Shown here: in pieces, positions 15,807 to 22,646 of the stretch
How the letters are laid out: each line of letters starts with the position of its first letter
How positions within the stretch are numbered: position 1 is the stretch's first letter
Assembly: GCA_016296675.1 (NCBI GenBank)
Contig: JAEDIV010000011.1
Span: 1 to 27,079 of the forward strand
Length of the DNA: 27,079 nucleotides
Direction of reading: 5' to 3'
DNA from: Clostridia bacterium
GTDB lineage: Bacteria > Bacillota > Clostridia > Christensenellales > Aristaeellaceae
The notes under the pieces: model-generated
Database searches by the model: none
The model's input: only the letters and a program-made list of their open reading frames with translations
Told to the model about the DNA's origin: nothing
Translations under genes and position numbers: made by a program

Positions 15807-17811
15807 TGTAGAACCTTGCCTCCTTCCAAACAGCAGTAATGAACTCCCAGAGCTGCGCAATCAGCGCCGCGGCGATGACCATTGCAATTATGATCATCAG
15901 CATCGTGAAAAGCGTCAGAAGAAGCGCTGCAAAGGTTTCGCGGAAGTTGTAATTCTGAAGCGTTTTGACCATCATGACGATCAGCATCAGACAAAGCGCA
16001 ATAGCGATCAGGTCAATCAGCGTAATGATAAACGCTTCGTTATAGGTAAGCACGAAGGACAAAACGAACGATACGGGCTTAAGCAGGATGTACGGACCCA
16101 GCGCATAAGCCGTAGCGCAGTACATCTGCTTGAACGTACCCTCGCCGTCGCGGATGGAACAGATGAGGTTGCAGGCGATCAAAAACAGCGCGATGCTGCC
16201 GCCAACCATGGCCAGATCCATGCCGACCTGGAACTGCCCGTCCTGAACGGTTTTGAAAAGGAAACCGCAGTAATACTTGTTGACGATATAGATCACAATC
16301 GTCAGGATGTACAGAAGCGTTGAAGAGAACACGGATACGCGCCCTTCATGCTTTACACCGTAAAAAGCGTCCGCGGGATTTTTCGGGAAATAAGTGATAA
16401 AGCGCAGCTCGCGGATGATTCTGATGTTTCCGATCTTTTCAAAGAAAATACGTATTGCCTTAAACGGCTGAACGGACGCAGAAAGCTTTTTAAGAACCGT
16501 CTTCAGAATCGCAAGCGCGATCAAAACGCCGATGGCCGGAATGATATAGCCCTGAAGCCAGACATTTCTCACTTCCCAGTAGGAATCGGAATATCCTTCC
16601 TTGTCGCCGCCAAGACGGGATGCGGCCAGCGCTTCTTTGTACATGCCCAGCTTGTAGTACGCGCGGCCGAGGCCCATCTGCGCGTAGTCGAACATGCTGT
16701 TCAGCATCAGAACCTTTTCCCAAGGCTCGCGGCTTTCGGCATATCTGCCGTCCTGATAAAGCGCCAGCGCCTCGTGAACGAGGTTTGCGTAATCGGTTAC
16801 TTCAAATCTCTGAACCAGCGCCTTGTCGCGGTCGAGCACGTAAAGCCTTCCAAGGCTGTCCACGTCAATGGCCACGGTGTTTACGAAAAGGCCGGTTCGG
16901 GTTCTGTCCTGATCCTGGCCGCCGAAATAGAACAGCACGCGTCCGTCGCGGGTGTATTCCATGATGTAGCCGATTTCGTTTACAACAAAGATGTTCTCCT
17001 GCGCGCCGACAGCGATGTCAACCGCGTTTTCAAAGCCCCAGTTGGTGGGCTCCATGATGTTTCGGCCCGCCATGTTCAAACGCTTCATGCCCTGAATGCC
17101 GGTGGTGACCGTGTAGATCAGACCCCTTGCATCCATGTCAAGGCTGGTGGGCGTTGCAGGGATGACGCGCTTCAGCTGCGTAAGCTGTTCTTCCGTGTAG
17201 GTCAGACGCTTGATCTTTTCAGACAGCGACAAAACCGTATCGTTCGCGCCAAAATAGCCTAAAAACGTTCCGTCCTTGGAAAACTGCGCAATGCCGTTGG
17301 TGTTGCCCTTGCTGATGACATAGATGTTTCCGGCGGAGTCGACCGCCACCTTCAAAGGCTCAAACTTCGCGTTTACGCCGTACAGGGGCGTACCCGGATG
17401 CTCGAGGGTGAATATGTTTTCGCCGCTTTCGGTGTCGTAGACAAAAACGGCTTTTTTCTTGACATCCGCCGCATACAGCTTTCCGTCGCGGACATAGATG
17501 CCGCCGACGGACTTAAAGTCGTCCTCGCCGAACACGCGAATGGTTTCGCCGTCCGCCGTCGCCATGACGACGCGGTCGTTGCCTTCATCGGAAATGAACA
17601 GGCGGTCCAGTTCATCCACGAAAATGTCCGCCGGTCGCTTTAAGGAATCGCCGTTAAAACCGCGGAAGGTGCCGTCCGGCAGATATCCGTTCTGCGTATA
17701 GGCCTCCTGGCCATCATACAATTCCGTCATGGTGAAATACGGCGCTTCCGCGGCAAAGGCGGTGACGGACAGGACGAGAACCAGCAAAACGGTAATGAGC
17801 TTATTTCGCAT
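15796..17811 (-). CDS. Extracellular NHL propeller-TPR protein with Yip1-like membrane domain
   Basis: A 671-residue protein. Residues 1-22 are a signal peptide. About 45-337 is an NHL-type beta-propeller, with repeats such as PADIFVDELDRLFISDEGNDRV, KVAVDSAGNIYVI and AIDVDSLGRLYVLDRD. About 342-402 holds two TPR-like helical pairs (EALALYQDGRYAESREPWEKVL, GRAYYKLGMYKEAL). One helix follows at about 420-437, then a Yip1-like domain with about five helices (about 475-655). The propeller and TPR should face outside, with the Yip1 part in the membrane. It lies between a MalF-type gene (22 bp gap, GGGAGGAG ribosome binding site) and DUF5696 (11 bp overlap), which points to a scaffold, glycan-sensing or assembly role for the transporter. 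No catalytic motif was recognised. Domain calls are by pattern only. Confidence 0.8.
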   Translation of the reverse strand: MRNKLITVLLVLVLSVTAFAAEAPYFTMTELYDGQEAYTQNGYLPDGTFRGFNGDSLKRPADIFVDELDRLFISDEGNDRVVMATADGETIRVFGEDDFKSVGGIYVRDGKLYAADVKKKAVFVYDTESGENIFTLEHPGTPLYGVNAKFEPLKVAVDSAGNIYVISKGNTNGIAQFSKDGTFLGYFGANDTVLSLSEKIKRLTYTEEQLTQLKRVIPATPTSLDMDARGLIYTVTTGIQGMKRLNMAGRNIMEPTNWGFENAVDIAVGAQENIFVVNEIGYIMEYTRDGRVLFYFGGQDQDRTRTGLFVNTVAIDVDSLGRLYVLDRDKALVQRFEVTDYANLVHEALALYQDGRYAESREPWEKVLMLNSMFDYAQMGLGRAYYKLGMYKEALAASRLGGDKEGYSDSYWEVRNVWLQGYIIPAIGVLIALAILKTVLKKLSASVQPFKAIRIFFEKIGNIRIIRELRFITYFPKNPADAFYGVKHEGRVSVFSSTLLYILTIVIYIVNKYYCGFLFKTVQDGQFQVGMDLAMVGGSIALFLIACNLICSIRDGEGTFKQMYCATAYALGPYILLKPVSFVLSFVLTYNEAFIITLIDLIAIALCLMLIVMMVKTLQNYNFRETFAALLLTLFTMLMIIIAMVIAAALIAQLWEFITAVWKEARFYNEK

Positions 17812-17833
17812 AAACGTTTCTCCTCCCTTTCCG

Positions 17834-18745
17834 TCAGTCTTCCTTGAACATCCTGCCGCTCCACTTGGTGATTGCGTAGATCATAATCAGAAGCACAACC
17901 GACGCAGCGGAGGCATAGCCCATTTCATAGCGGATAAAGCCGTAGTCTTCAATGAGGTTGACGATCAATTGTCCGGCATACTGGGGCGTGGGGTTCGCGC
18001 CGGAGAGCGATACGCCGATATGACCGACCTGGAAGGTGTTTACAACCGCCATGACAAGGCCGAAGAGCATCTGCGGCTTCATCATGGGAATGGTGATGTA
18101 GAAGACCTCCTGGAAGCGGTTTCTGATGCCGTCGATATCGGCCGCTTCATAAACGGATTCGTCAATGTTCATCATACCGGCCAGCATTGCAAGGAAGCCT
18201 ACGCCCATCGAAGACCAGAGGGCGACGATGATCATAACCGGCATCAGGAATTCCGTCGACTGCAAAAACGCAATGGGTTCGTTGATCCAGCCGAGGTTGA
18301 GCATGAGCGCATTTAAGTATCCGCGCTCGTCGCCTGAGAAAATGATGCGCCATACAACGTTCATCGCAACGCCGCTGGTCATCGAAGGGCTGTAAAGAAG
18401 TAGTGCAAGCACTGTTCTCGGGCCTTTTGAAATCTGGCTTAGGCACCACGCGAGGAAGAATGAAAGCAGATATCCGCCAGGGCCGACGATCACGGCAAAG
18501 AGAATGGTGTTGGGCAGAACATACTGCATGAAGATCGCATCTCGCGTCAAGAGGTTGATGTAATTCATGAAACCCACAAAGTCGGGCATCTGAATGGTAT
18601 TGAAGTTGGTAAAGGAAAGCGCAATGGCGATTCCGACAGGAATGATGATAAACAAAGTGAACAGAACGATATAGGGCGCCATGAATACCCATGCAATGCG
18701 CTGGTCCTTCGGCCCATGCTTTTTAAGCGTCTTGCGCCCGATCAT
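17834..18745 (-). CDS. Carbohydrate ABC transporter permease, MalF type (CUT1)
   Basis: A 303-residue permease with about six helices; the first is at about 18-43 (WVFMAPYIVLFTLFIIIPVG). The EAA loop is at about 198-225 (YEAADIDGIRNRFQEVFYITIP). I choose the ATG at 18745: AAAGGAG lies eight bases upstream, and the ATG overlaps the stop of the binding-protein gene as ATGA, the classic translational coupling junction. A GTG three codons earlier sits directly on the ribosome binding site and is unlikely. Its direct neighbour is the 946-residue binding protein, so it probably transports that protein's ligand. It has no adjacent MalG partner; candidates are at 11762-12733 and 8020-8883. Confidence 0.92.
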   Translation of the reverse strand: MIGRKTLKKHGPKDQRIAWVFMAPYIVLFTLFIIIPVGIAIALSFTNFNTIQMPDFVGFMNYINLLTRDAIFMQYVLPNTILFAVIVGPGGYLLSFFLAWCLSQISKGPRTVLALLLYSPSMTSGVAMNVVWRIIFSGDERGYLNALMLNLGWINEPIAFLQSTEFLMPVMIIVALWSSMGVGFLAMLAGMMNIDESVYEAADIDGIRNRFQEVFYITIPMMKPQMLFGLVMAVVNTFQVGHIGVSLSGANPTPQYAGQLIVNLIEDYGFIRYEMGYASAASVVLLIMIYAITKWSGRMFKED

Positions 18746-21582
18746 TTCAGCCACTCCTTTACTGTTTCTATATCCGGAACAATGAACGGTTTCGTCATTT
18801 CTCCATTTTTCAGTCTTCCGAATTCCTCAAGTTTTCTCTCAAGCTCCCGGTCGATGCGCTTGATCGCTTCATCCAGCGCGCTTCTTAAGTTTTCGCCATC
18901 CAGCGCAACGGCATTGACGGCGTTGGAAAGCTCTCGTTCGACCATGTATGCGCCGGGGTTTCTGGGCGTTTCATAGATCCAGTTCATCTGCTCGGCGATG
19001 ATCTTTTTGTGTTCAGTCGGCCAGGGCGAATTCATGAACGCATCAGAGTTCGCGCTGTTCCACAAATATTCGTTTCCGAGCGTGGACTGGAGCGTGTAGG
19101 CAAATTCGGTCTGAATTTCTTCGCTCATCCACCAGGAAAGGAACTCAAAGGAAGCATCCGGCATATTGGTATTTGCGAAAATGAAGCAGCTTTGCTCCGC
19201 GCCGCTGATCCATCTTTGAACCTCGCCGTTTTCATCGGTAAGTCCCGGATACAGCGCAAGGCCCCACTTGTCCGAAAGCTCGGGCGCCGCGTTCATGAGC
19301 ATGTTGTACATGCCGTAGTTGCTGGTGCCGATGGGCAGCGTTCCGTCTCTGAAGGACTGATAGAACGAATTGATTTCGTAGTCCATGTCATAGATCGTGA
19401 AGGAATCCGTCATGATCTTAAGGCCGTTGATCGCTTCCTCCGTATCCAATTGAACATGAAGATCACCGGACTTATACAGAACCGCACCGGACTGATAGAG
19501 GAAAGGCGTTGTAATGCCGAATCCTTTATAGCCAACGGAGTTTGCAATGTAGTTATTGTAGTTGAGGCCGAACCTGTGAAGTGTCGGAAGCATTTCAAGC
19601 ACTTCTTCATAGGAATCCGGCACCTCAACGCCGATGGAATCCAGTATATCCTTTCTATAGAAAAGGATGTTGAAGTTGAAGGTTTCGGGAAACGCGTACA
19701 GTCCCTCGTCGCAGACGGCGGGCATCAGAAGGCCGGCCGGGAAGCGGCGGGCCGTTTCCTTGAAATCATCGTACTTTCTCAAATCCATCAGCGCGCCTCG
19801 AACGGCAAGATCGTATACGCGCGTCGTGGATACGCCAAGCGCAACATCCGGCGCGGAACCCGAGGCATTGGCAAGGATGAGCTTGCTTTCATCGGGCATG
19901 ATGGAAAAGTCAACCGCGACACCGGTTGCGGGGGTGAAAGTGGTATCCGCCATGCGCTGGAGAATTTCAAGGTACTGTCTCGGGCGGTTGACCCAGACCT
20001 GAAGACGGCTTTCGTCCGTATTGTCAGCGGCGATGTAGCTGTCGTCGGTAAAGGATGCGCCGAAGCGCTTGACAGCGTTTAACGAGCTTTCGACAAAGCT
20101 CATGCCATCAGGCAGCATGTCTTCATCGGTAAAAAGGTAGATCGCATCCAGTCCCATGGGGCTTGTGGACAGCTGCTCCACCGTGTTTACAAGGAAGTTT
20201 CTGGCAGAAGACGAACCCTGGGTAAACAGGTTGAGCTTCTTGGGCAGGTTATCGGGTTCTTCCGCCAATTGGCCCAGAAGCTGGATGGTCATGTCCAGAT
20301 TGGAAAGCGCGCCAACGCGCTCATCCGTATCGGCAATTTCGCCAAGCGCTTCCCTTACGCTTTTCAGCTCTTCCTGCCATTTCGTGAGATCTTCCGCGAT
20401 ATGGAAATCGAATTCCTCCAGACTGAAATCTCTGAAAAAGTCAGTGTTTCCTCCGGTGATTTTGGTAATCTCAAGGGAAAGCGCGGCCATTTCGTCCGAC
20501 ACAACCTCGAGCATCTTGATCGGGATTCTGATGGGATCAAGCGATGTAACAAGGGTAAGCGTGTGCTTACCGGGCGTCAGATGGATATAGGCGGTTTCAC
20601 CCGATTCATCTTCTACAATCCTGTTTTCAAAATCCAGGCAATAATCAAACCTGTATTGGTCGAAGGCCTTTTCGGGGATTATGCCGTCGACAAGAATCGT
20701 CCGGTATACGGGGAAATTCGCAAGTTCTCCCTGACGCATGCGAAGGGCAATGCCGTAGTCGCCTTCCTTTTCCACATCGAATGTAAACATCAATCTGTCG
20801 CCGGGATATTTGTAGGAAACATCTTCAATATAGTTGATCACCTTTTTGCCGCTGGAATAAGGCGTTACGCCGGTATCGTAACTTGCAGCAGGACGAATGG
20901 AGGGGTTGTTTCTTTCCGGCACGCATTCCGCCTGAATTTCAATCAGCGTCCTGCCTTCGCCGCTTTTCTGATTGTCCTCGCCCACCAAAATTTCGCCTTC
21001 CAGCGCGACTTCATAGATTTTGAACGGCCCCTCGCGGCAGATGACGGTAAAGGTGTGCTCGCCTTTTTCCAGGAAAATGCCCATGCCCATCGCGTCCATG
21101 CCATCGCGGCCGATCAGGCGGCATGCGGTAAGGTCGTAGGATTTTTCGGGCATGGAAACCACTTCGTTTCCGTATCTGTCCTTTTCAAAAGAGCCGCTCT
21201 GCCGCCAGATGCTGTCCAGCGTCAGGGAAGAAAGCTCCTCGTAGGGATATTCTCCGTCCACAGAAAGTGAAAACACATTATCCAGAATATTGCTGCCGGT
21301 CATCTCGTAGGAAAAAACCGGATAGCCGAACACATCCTCAGGCAAGGTATATGTAAAAGTAAGCTCCGCGCCCTCCGTAAGCGCTTCGCCGCTTTCACTT
21401 TCGAAAAGAACAATTTTCTCATCAACCGCCAAAACGTCTTTTAAGCCATGAAGGTACGCAGCATAATCGTTTCCGGCGGATCGCTGGGCATACATATCCA
21501 AAAGCGCCTCGCCGGACGCACACAAATGAAAGAGCAAACTCATCACCAATACCGGAATCATTCGTCTCAAAATGCCTCTCAC
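18742..21582 (-). CDS. Large extracellular solute-binding protein with N-terminal beta-sandwich domains
   Basis: A 946-residue protein, about twice the usual binding-protein length. I start at GTG 21582, which follows AAAGAGGAGG at good spacing; an open frame runs nine codons further up through that site. After a signal peptide (VRGILRRMIPVLVMSLLFHLCASGEA) come two beta-sandwich domains (about 55-205 and 212-360) ending in similar motifs, GEHTFTVICREGPFKIYEV and GKHTLTLVTSLDPIRI, the second like CBM35/CBM6. A helical linker (about 370-480) leads to an SBP_bac_1-type domain (about 525-925) with ETFNFNILFYRKDILDSIGV and PDASFEFLSWWM. The signal-peptide Cys lies in FHLC, a poor lipobox. It is first in the operon and overlaps the permease start. 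Inference: the sandwich domains hold a polymeric glycan near the transporter. Confidence 0.88.
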   Translation of the reverse strand: MRGILRRMIPVLVMSLLFHLCASGEALLDMYAQRSAGNDYAAYLHGLKDVLAVDEKIVLFESESGEALTEGAELTFTYTLPEDVFGYPVFSYEMTGSNILDNVFSLSVDGEYPYEELSSLTLDSIWRQSGSFEKDRYGNEVVSMPEKSYDLTACRLIGRDGMDAMGMGIFLEKGEHTFTVICREGPFKIYEVALEGEILVGEDNQKSGEGRTLIEIQAECVPERNNPSIRPAASYDTGVTPYSSGKKVINYIEDVSYKYPGDRLMFTFDVEKEGDYGIALRMRQGELANFPVYRTILVDGIIPEKAFDQYRFDYCLDFENRIVEDESGETAYIHLTPGKHTLTLVTSLDPIRIPIKMLEVVSDEMAALSLEITKITGGNTDFFRDFSLEEFDFHIAEDLTKWQEELKSVREALGEIADTDERVGALSNLDMTIQLLGQLAEEPDNLPKKLNLFTQGSSSARNFLVNTVEQLSTSPMGLDAIYLFTDEDMLPDGMSFVESSLNAVKRFGASFTDDSYIAADNTDESRLQVWVNRPRQYLEILQRMADTTFTPATGVAVDFSIMPDESKLILANASGSAPDVALGVSTTRVYDLAVRGALMDLRKYDDFKETARRFPAGLLMPAVCDEGLYAFPETFNFNILFYRKDILDSIGVEVPDSYEEVLEMLPTLHRFGLNYNNYIANSVGYKGFGITTPFLYQSGAVLYKSGDLHVQLDTEEAINGLKIMTDSFTIYDMDYEINSFYQSFRDGTLPIGTSNYGMYNMLMNAAPELSDKWGLALYPGLTDENGEVQRWISGAEQSCFIFANTNMPDASFEFLSWWMSEEIQTEFAYTLQSTLGNEYLWNSANSDAFMNSPWPTEHKKIIAEQMNWIYETPRNPGAYMVERELSNAVNAVALDGENLRSALDEAIKRIDRELERKLEEFGRLKNGEMTKPFIVPDIETVKEWLK

Positions 21583-21682
21583 GCCCGCTCCTCCTCTTTT
21601 ATCCAGCACAAATCCGCGCTTTCGCCGTTTGTTTCAATTTTATCGTTGCTTTCAGGGAACACAGATTTCCCCCTATAGAGTA

Positions 21683-21711
21683 ATTAAAGCATACAACACA
21701 AACTCTGTCAA
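21683..21711 (-). promoter_or_regulatory. Strong sigma-A-type promoter of the carbohydrate locus
   Basis: On the minus strand TTGACA (21706-21711) and TTTAAT (21683-21688) are separated by exactly 17 bases. The predicted start of transcription is near 21676, leaving a 5' leader of about 94 bases before the GTG at 21582. No other promoter of this quality was found between here and base 1. Confidence 0.8.
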
Positions 21712-21814
21712 GCATTTTGTGTAGTTTTTTGAATGTTTCTGTTTCATAATACCCATTTATTTCATTAATTTCATGGAATCTATCTAATTTTCATCGTTTT
21801 TGTAATTATTTTTT

Positions 21815-21844
21815 TGAAACAAATCTTCCCATCGATTTGTTTCA
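21815..21844. promoter_or_regulatory. Candidate operator: 11-bp inverted repeat between divergent promoters
   Basis: TGAAACAAATC (21815-21825) and its exact reverse complement (21834-21844) flank eight bases. The half-site TGTTTCA recurs at 21630-21636 and 21740-21746, on either side of the minus-strand promoter, making four copies in about 215 bp. This fits a regulator binding several sites. A T tract on the plus side would also allow a terminator, but there is no plus-strand gene upstream to end. Confidence 0.5.
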
Positions 21845-21925
21845 GTTTTTTCGTTGGTTTGACAAAAGACGATTCAATTTGGTAATTATCAGTTGTATGG
21901 AACCGCAGAAACGATGAAGCCGGAT

Positions 21926-21954
21926 TTGACAGATGCGCCCTCTTTCATTATAAT
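21926..21954 (+). promoter_or_regulatory. Consensus sigma-A promoter of the lipoprotein gene
   Basis: TTGACA (21926-21931) and TATAAT (21949-21954) are both perfect consensus boxes with the ideal 17-base spacer. Transcription should start near 21961, about 30 bases before the ATG at 21991. Confidence 0.88.
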
Positions 21955-21990
21955 AGAACGAAACACCGCTTGATTAAGGAGATCGTTTTT

Positions 21991-22392
21991 ATGAAAATGT
22001 CAAAAAGAATCGCCGTGTTTTTTCTTTTGATTCTGCTCACCTTCACCCTTTCCGCATGCAAGAATAAGGACGAAAAAGCAATTATCGGCCAGTGGAGCGT
22101 AAACGCAGACGGCATCCTTCAGATGACGGGGCTTACGCAGGAGGAATACGACCAGTTCAAGAAAATGGGCATCGAGCAGACCGTGATTATGGACTTCAAT
22201 AACGAAGGCATCGTCGCCATCACCATGTCCGTCGCCGGCCAGTATGTGAAGGATTTTCAGCCCTACGAAGTCAAGGACGGCAAGCTCATCATCGCAGGCG
22301 ACCCGGCGGACTATAACATCGCCAAAAACACCATGACCATCACGCAGGATGATCTTAAAATGACGCTTACGAAGGTTGACGCAGGAAAATAG
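21991..22392 (+). CDS. Small lipocalin-like lipoprotein of unknown function
   Basis: A 133-residue lipoprotein. The start is the ATG at 21991, with AAGGAGA eight bases upstream; a TTG start 21 bases earlier would include the ribosome binding site. The N-terminus MKMSKRIAVFFLLILLTFTLSAC ends in a clear lipobox (LSAC, Cys23), so the protein is predicted to be lipid-anchored outside the membrane. The mature part begins KNKDEKAIIGQWS and continues with alternating beta segments (TVIMDFNNEGIVAI, KDGKLIIAGDPADYNI, MTITQDDLKMTLTKV), the pattern of small lipocalin-like beta-barrel lipoproteins common in Clostridia. It has its own consensus promoter and stands alone. It also shows that the lipoprotein pathway exists in this organism, in contrast to the two binding proteins that lack a lipobox. 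No specific function can be assigned. Confidence 0.85.
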   Translation: MKMSKRIAVFFLLILLTFTLSACKNKDEKAIIGQWSVNADGILQMTGLTQEEYDQFKKMGIEQTVIMDFNNEGIVAITMSVAGQYVKDFQPYEVKDGKLIIAGDPADYNIAKNTMTITQDDLKMTLTKVDAGK

Positions 22393-22453
22393 ACAATGAT
22401 GCGCCGTTCCCCGCAAAAAGCGGGACCCGGTTTCATCTTTCACGGCTGATCAT

Positions 22454-22484
22454 AAAAAAAGTTACGGGACGGGAAACCCGTCCC
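22454..22484 (-). terminator. Intrinsic terminator of the RNA methyltransferase-esterase-BNR operon
   Basis: On the minus strand an 8-bp stem GGGACGGG/CCCGTCCC with a three-base loop (22466-22484) is followed after five bases by seven T (22454-22460). It is built from one arm of the larger inverted repeat and lies about 160 bp after the stop of the BNR-repeat gene. Confidence 0.7.
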
Positions 22485-22538
22485 CTACAGAAAGAAACGA
22501 TCTTGTTTCCGTTGTAGGGGACGGGTTTCCCGTCCTGT
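22464..22538. repeat. Long inverted repeat, MITE- or REP-like intergenic element
   Basis: Two 26-bp arms (22464-22489 and 22513-22538) are reverse complements with one mismatch, around a 23-base loop. Each arm is itself a hairpin with core GGGACGGGAAACCCGTCCC or its near match, and the loop contains another small inverted repeat (GAAAC/GTTTC). A degenerate single unit occurs at 10549-10575. No ORF lies within. The 254-bp gap 22393-22646 otherwise shows only a weak hairpin at 22410-22424. Confidence 0.8.
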
Positions 22539-22646
22539 TTCGATGGTTCAAGGCAGCGGGATGCATATCGGGATAATCCCTTGCATTTTGCTGAAATAAC
22601 AAAAAGTAAATGCAAAAGCAGTCATTTATGCCCGCGCTGTATTTTT

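Noticed and set aside
14859..17262. Plus-strand open frames of about 260-304 codons opposite the DUF5696 and NHL-Yip1 genes
   Set aside because: Translations are irregular and rich in Arg, His and Ala, as in antisense shadows; the minus-strand proteins are far better supported.
19009..21270. Plus-strand open frames of 357 and 333 codons opposite the large binding-protein gene
   Set aside because: No ribosome binding site, no recognisable domains, and fully inside a gene with clear domain structure on the other strand.
21815..21850. The 11-bp inverted repeat plus T tract as a plus-strand terminator
   Set aside because: There is no plus-strand gene to its left to terminate; the position between divergent promoters and the repeated half-sites favour an operator.
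22410..22424. Hairpin CCCGC-AAAAA-GCGGG as terminator of the lipoprotein gene
   Set aside because: Only five base pairs and no T tract follows; the large inverted repeat further down is the better candidate for ending that transcript.
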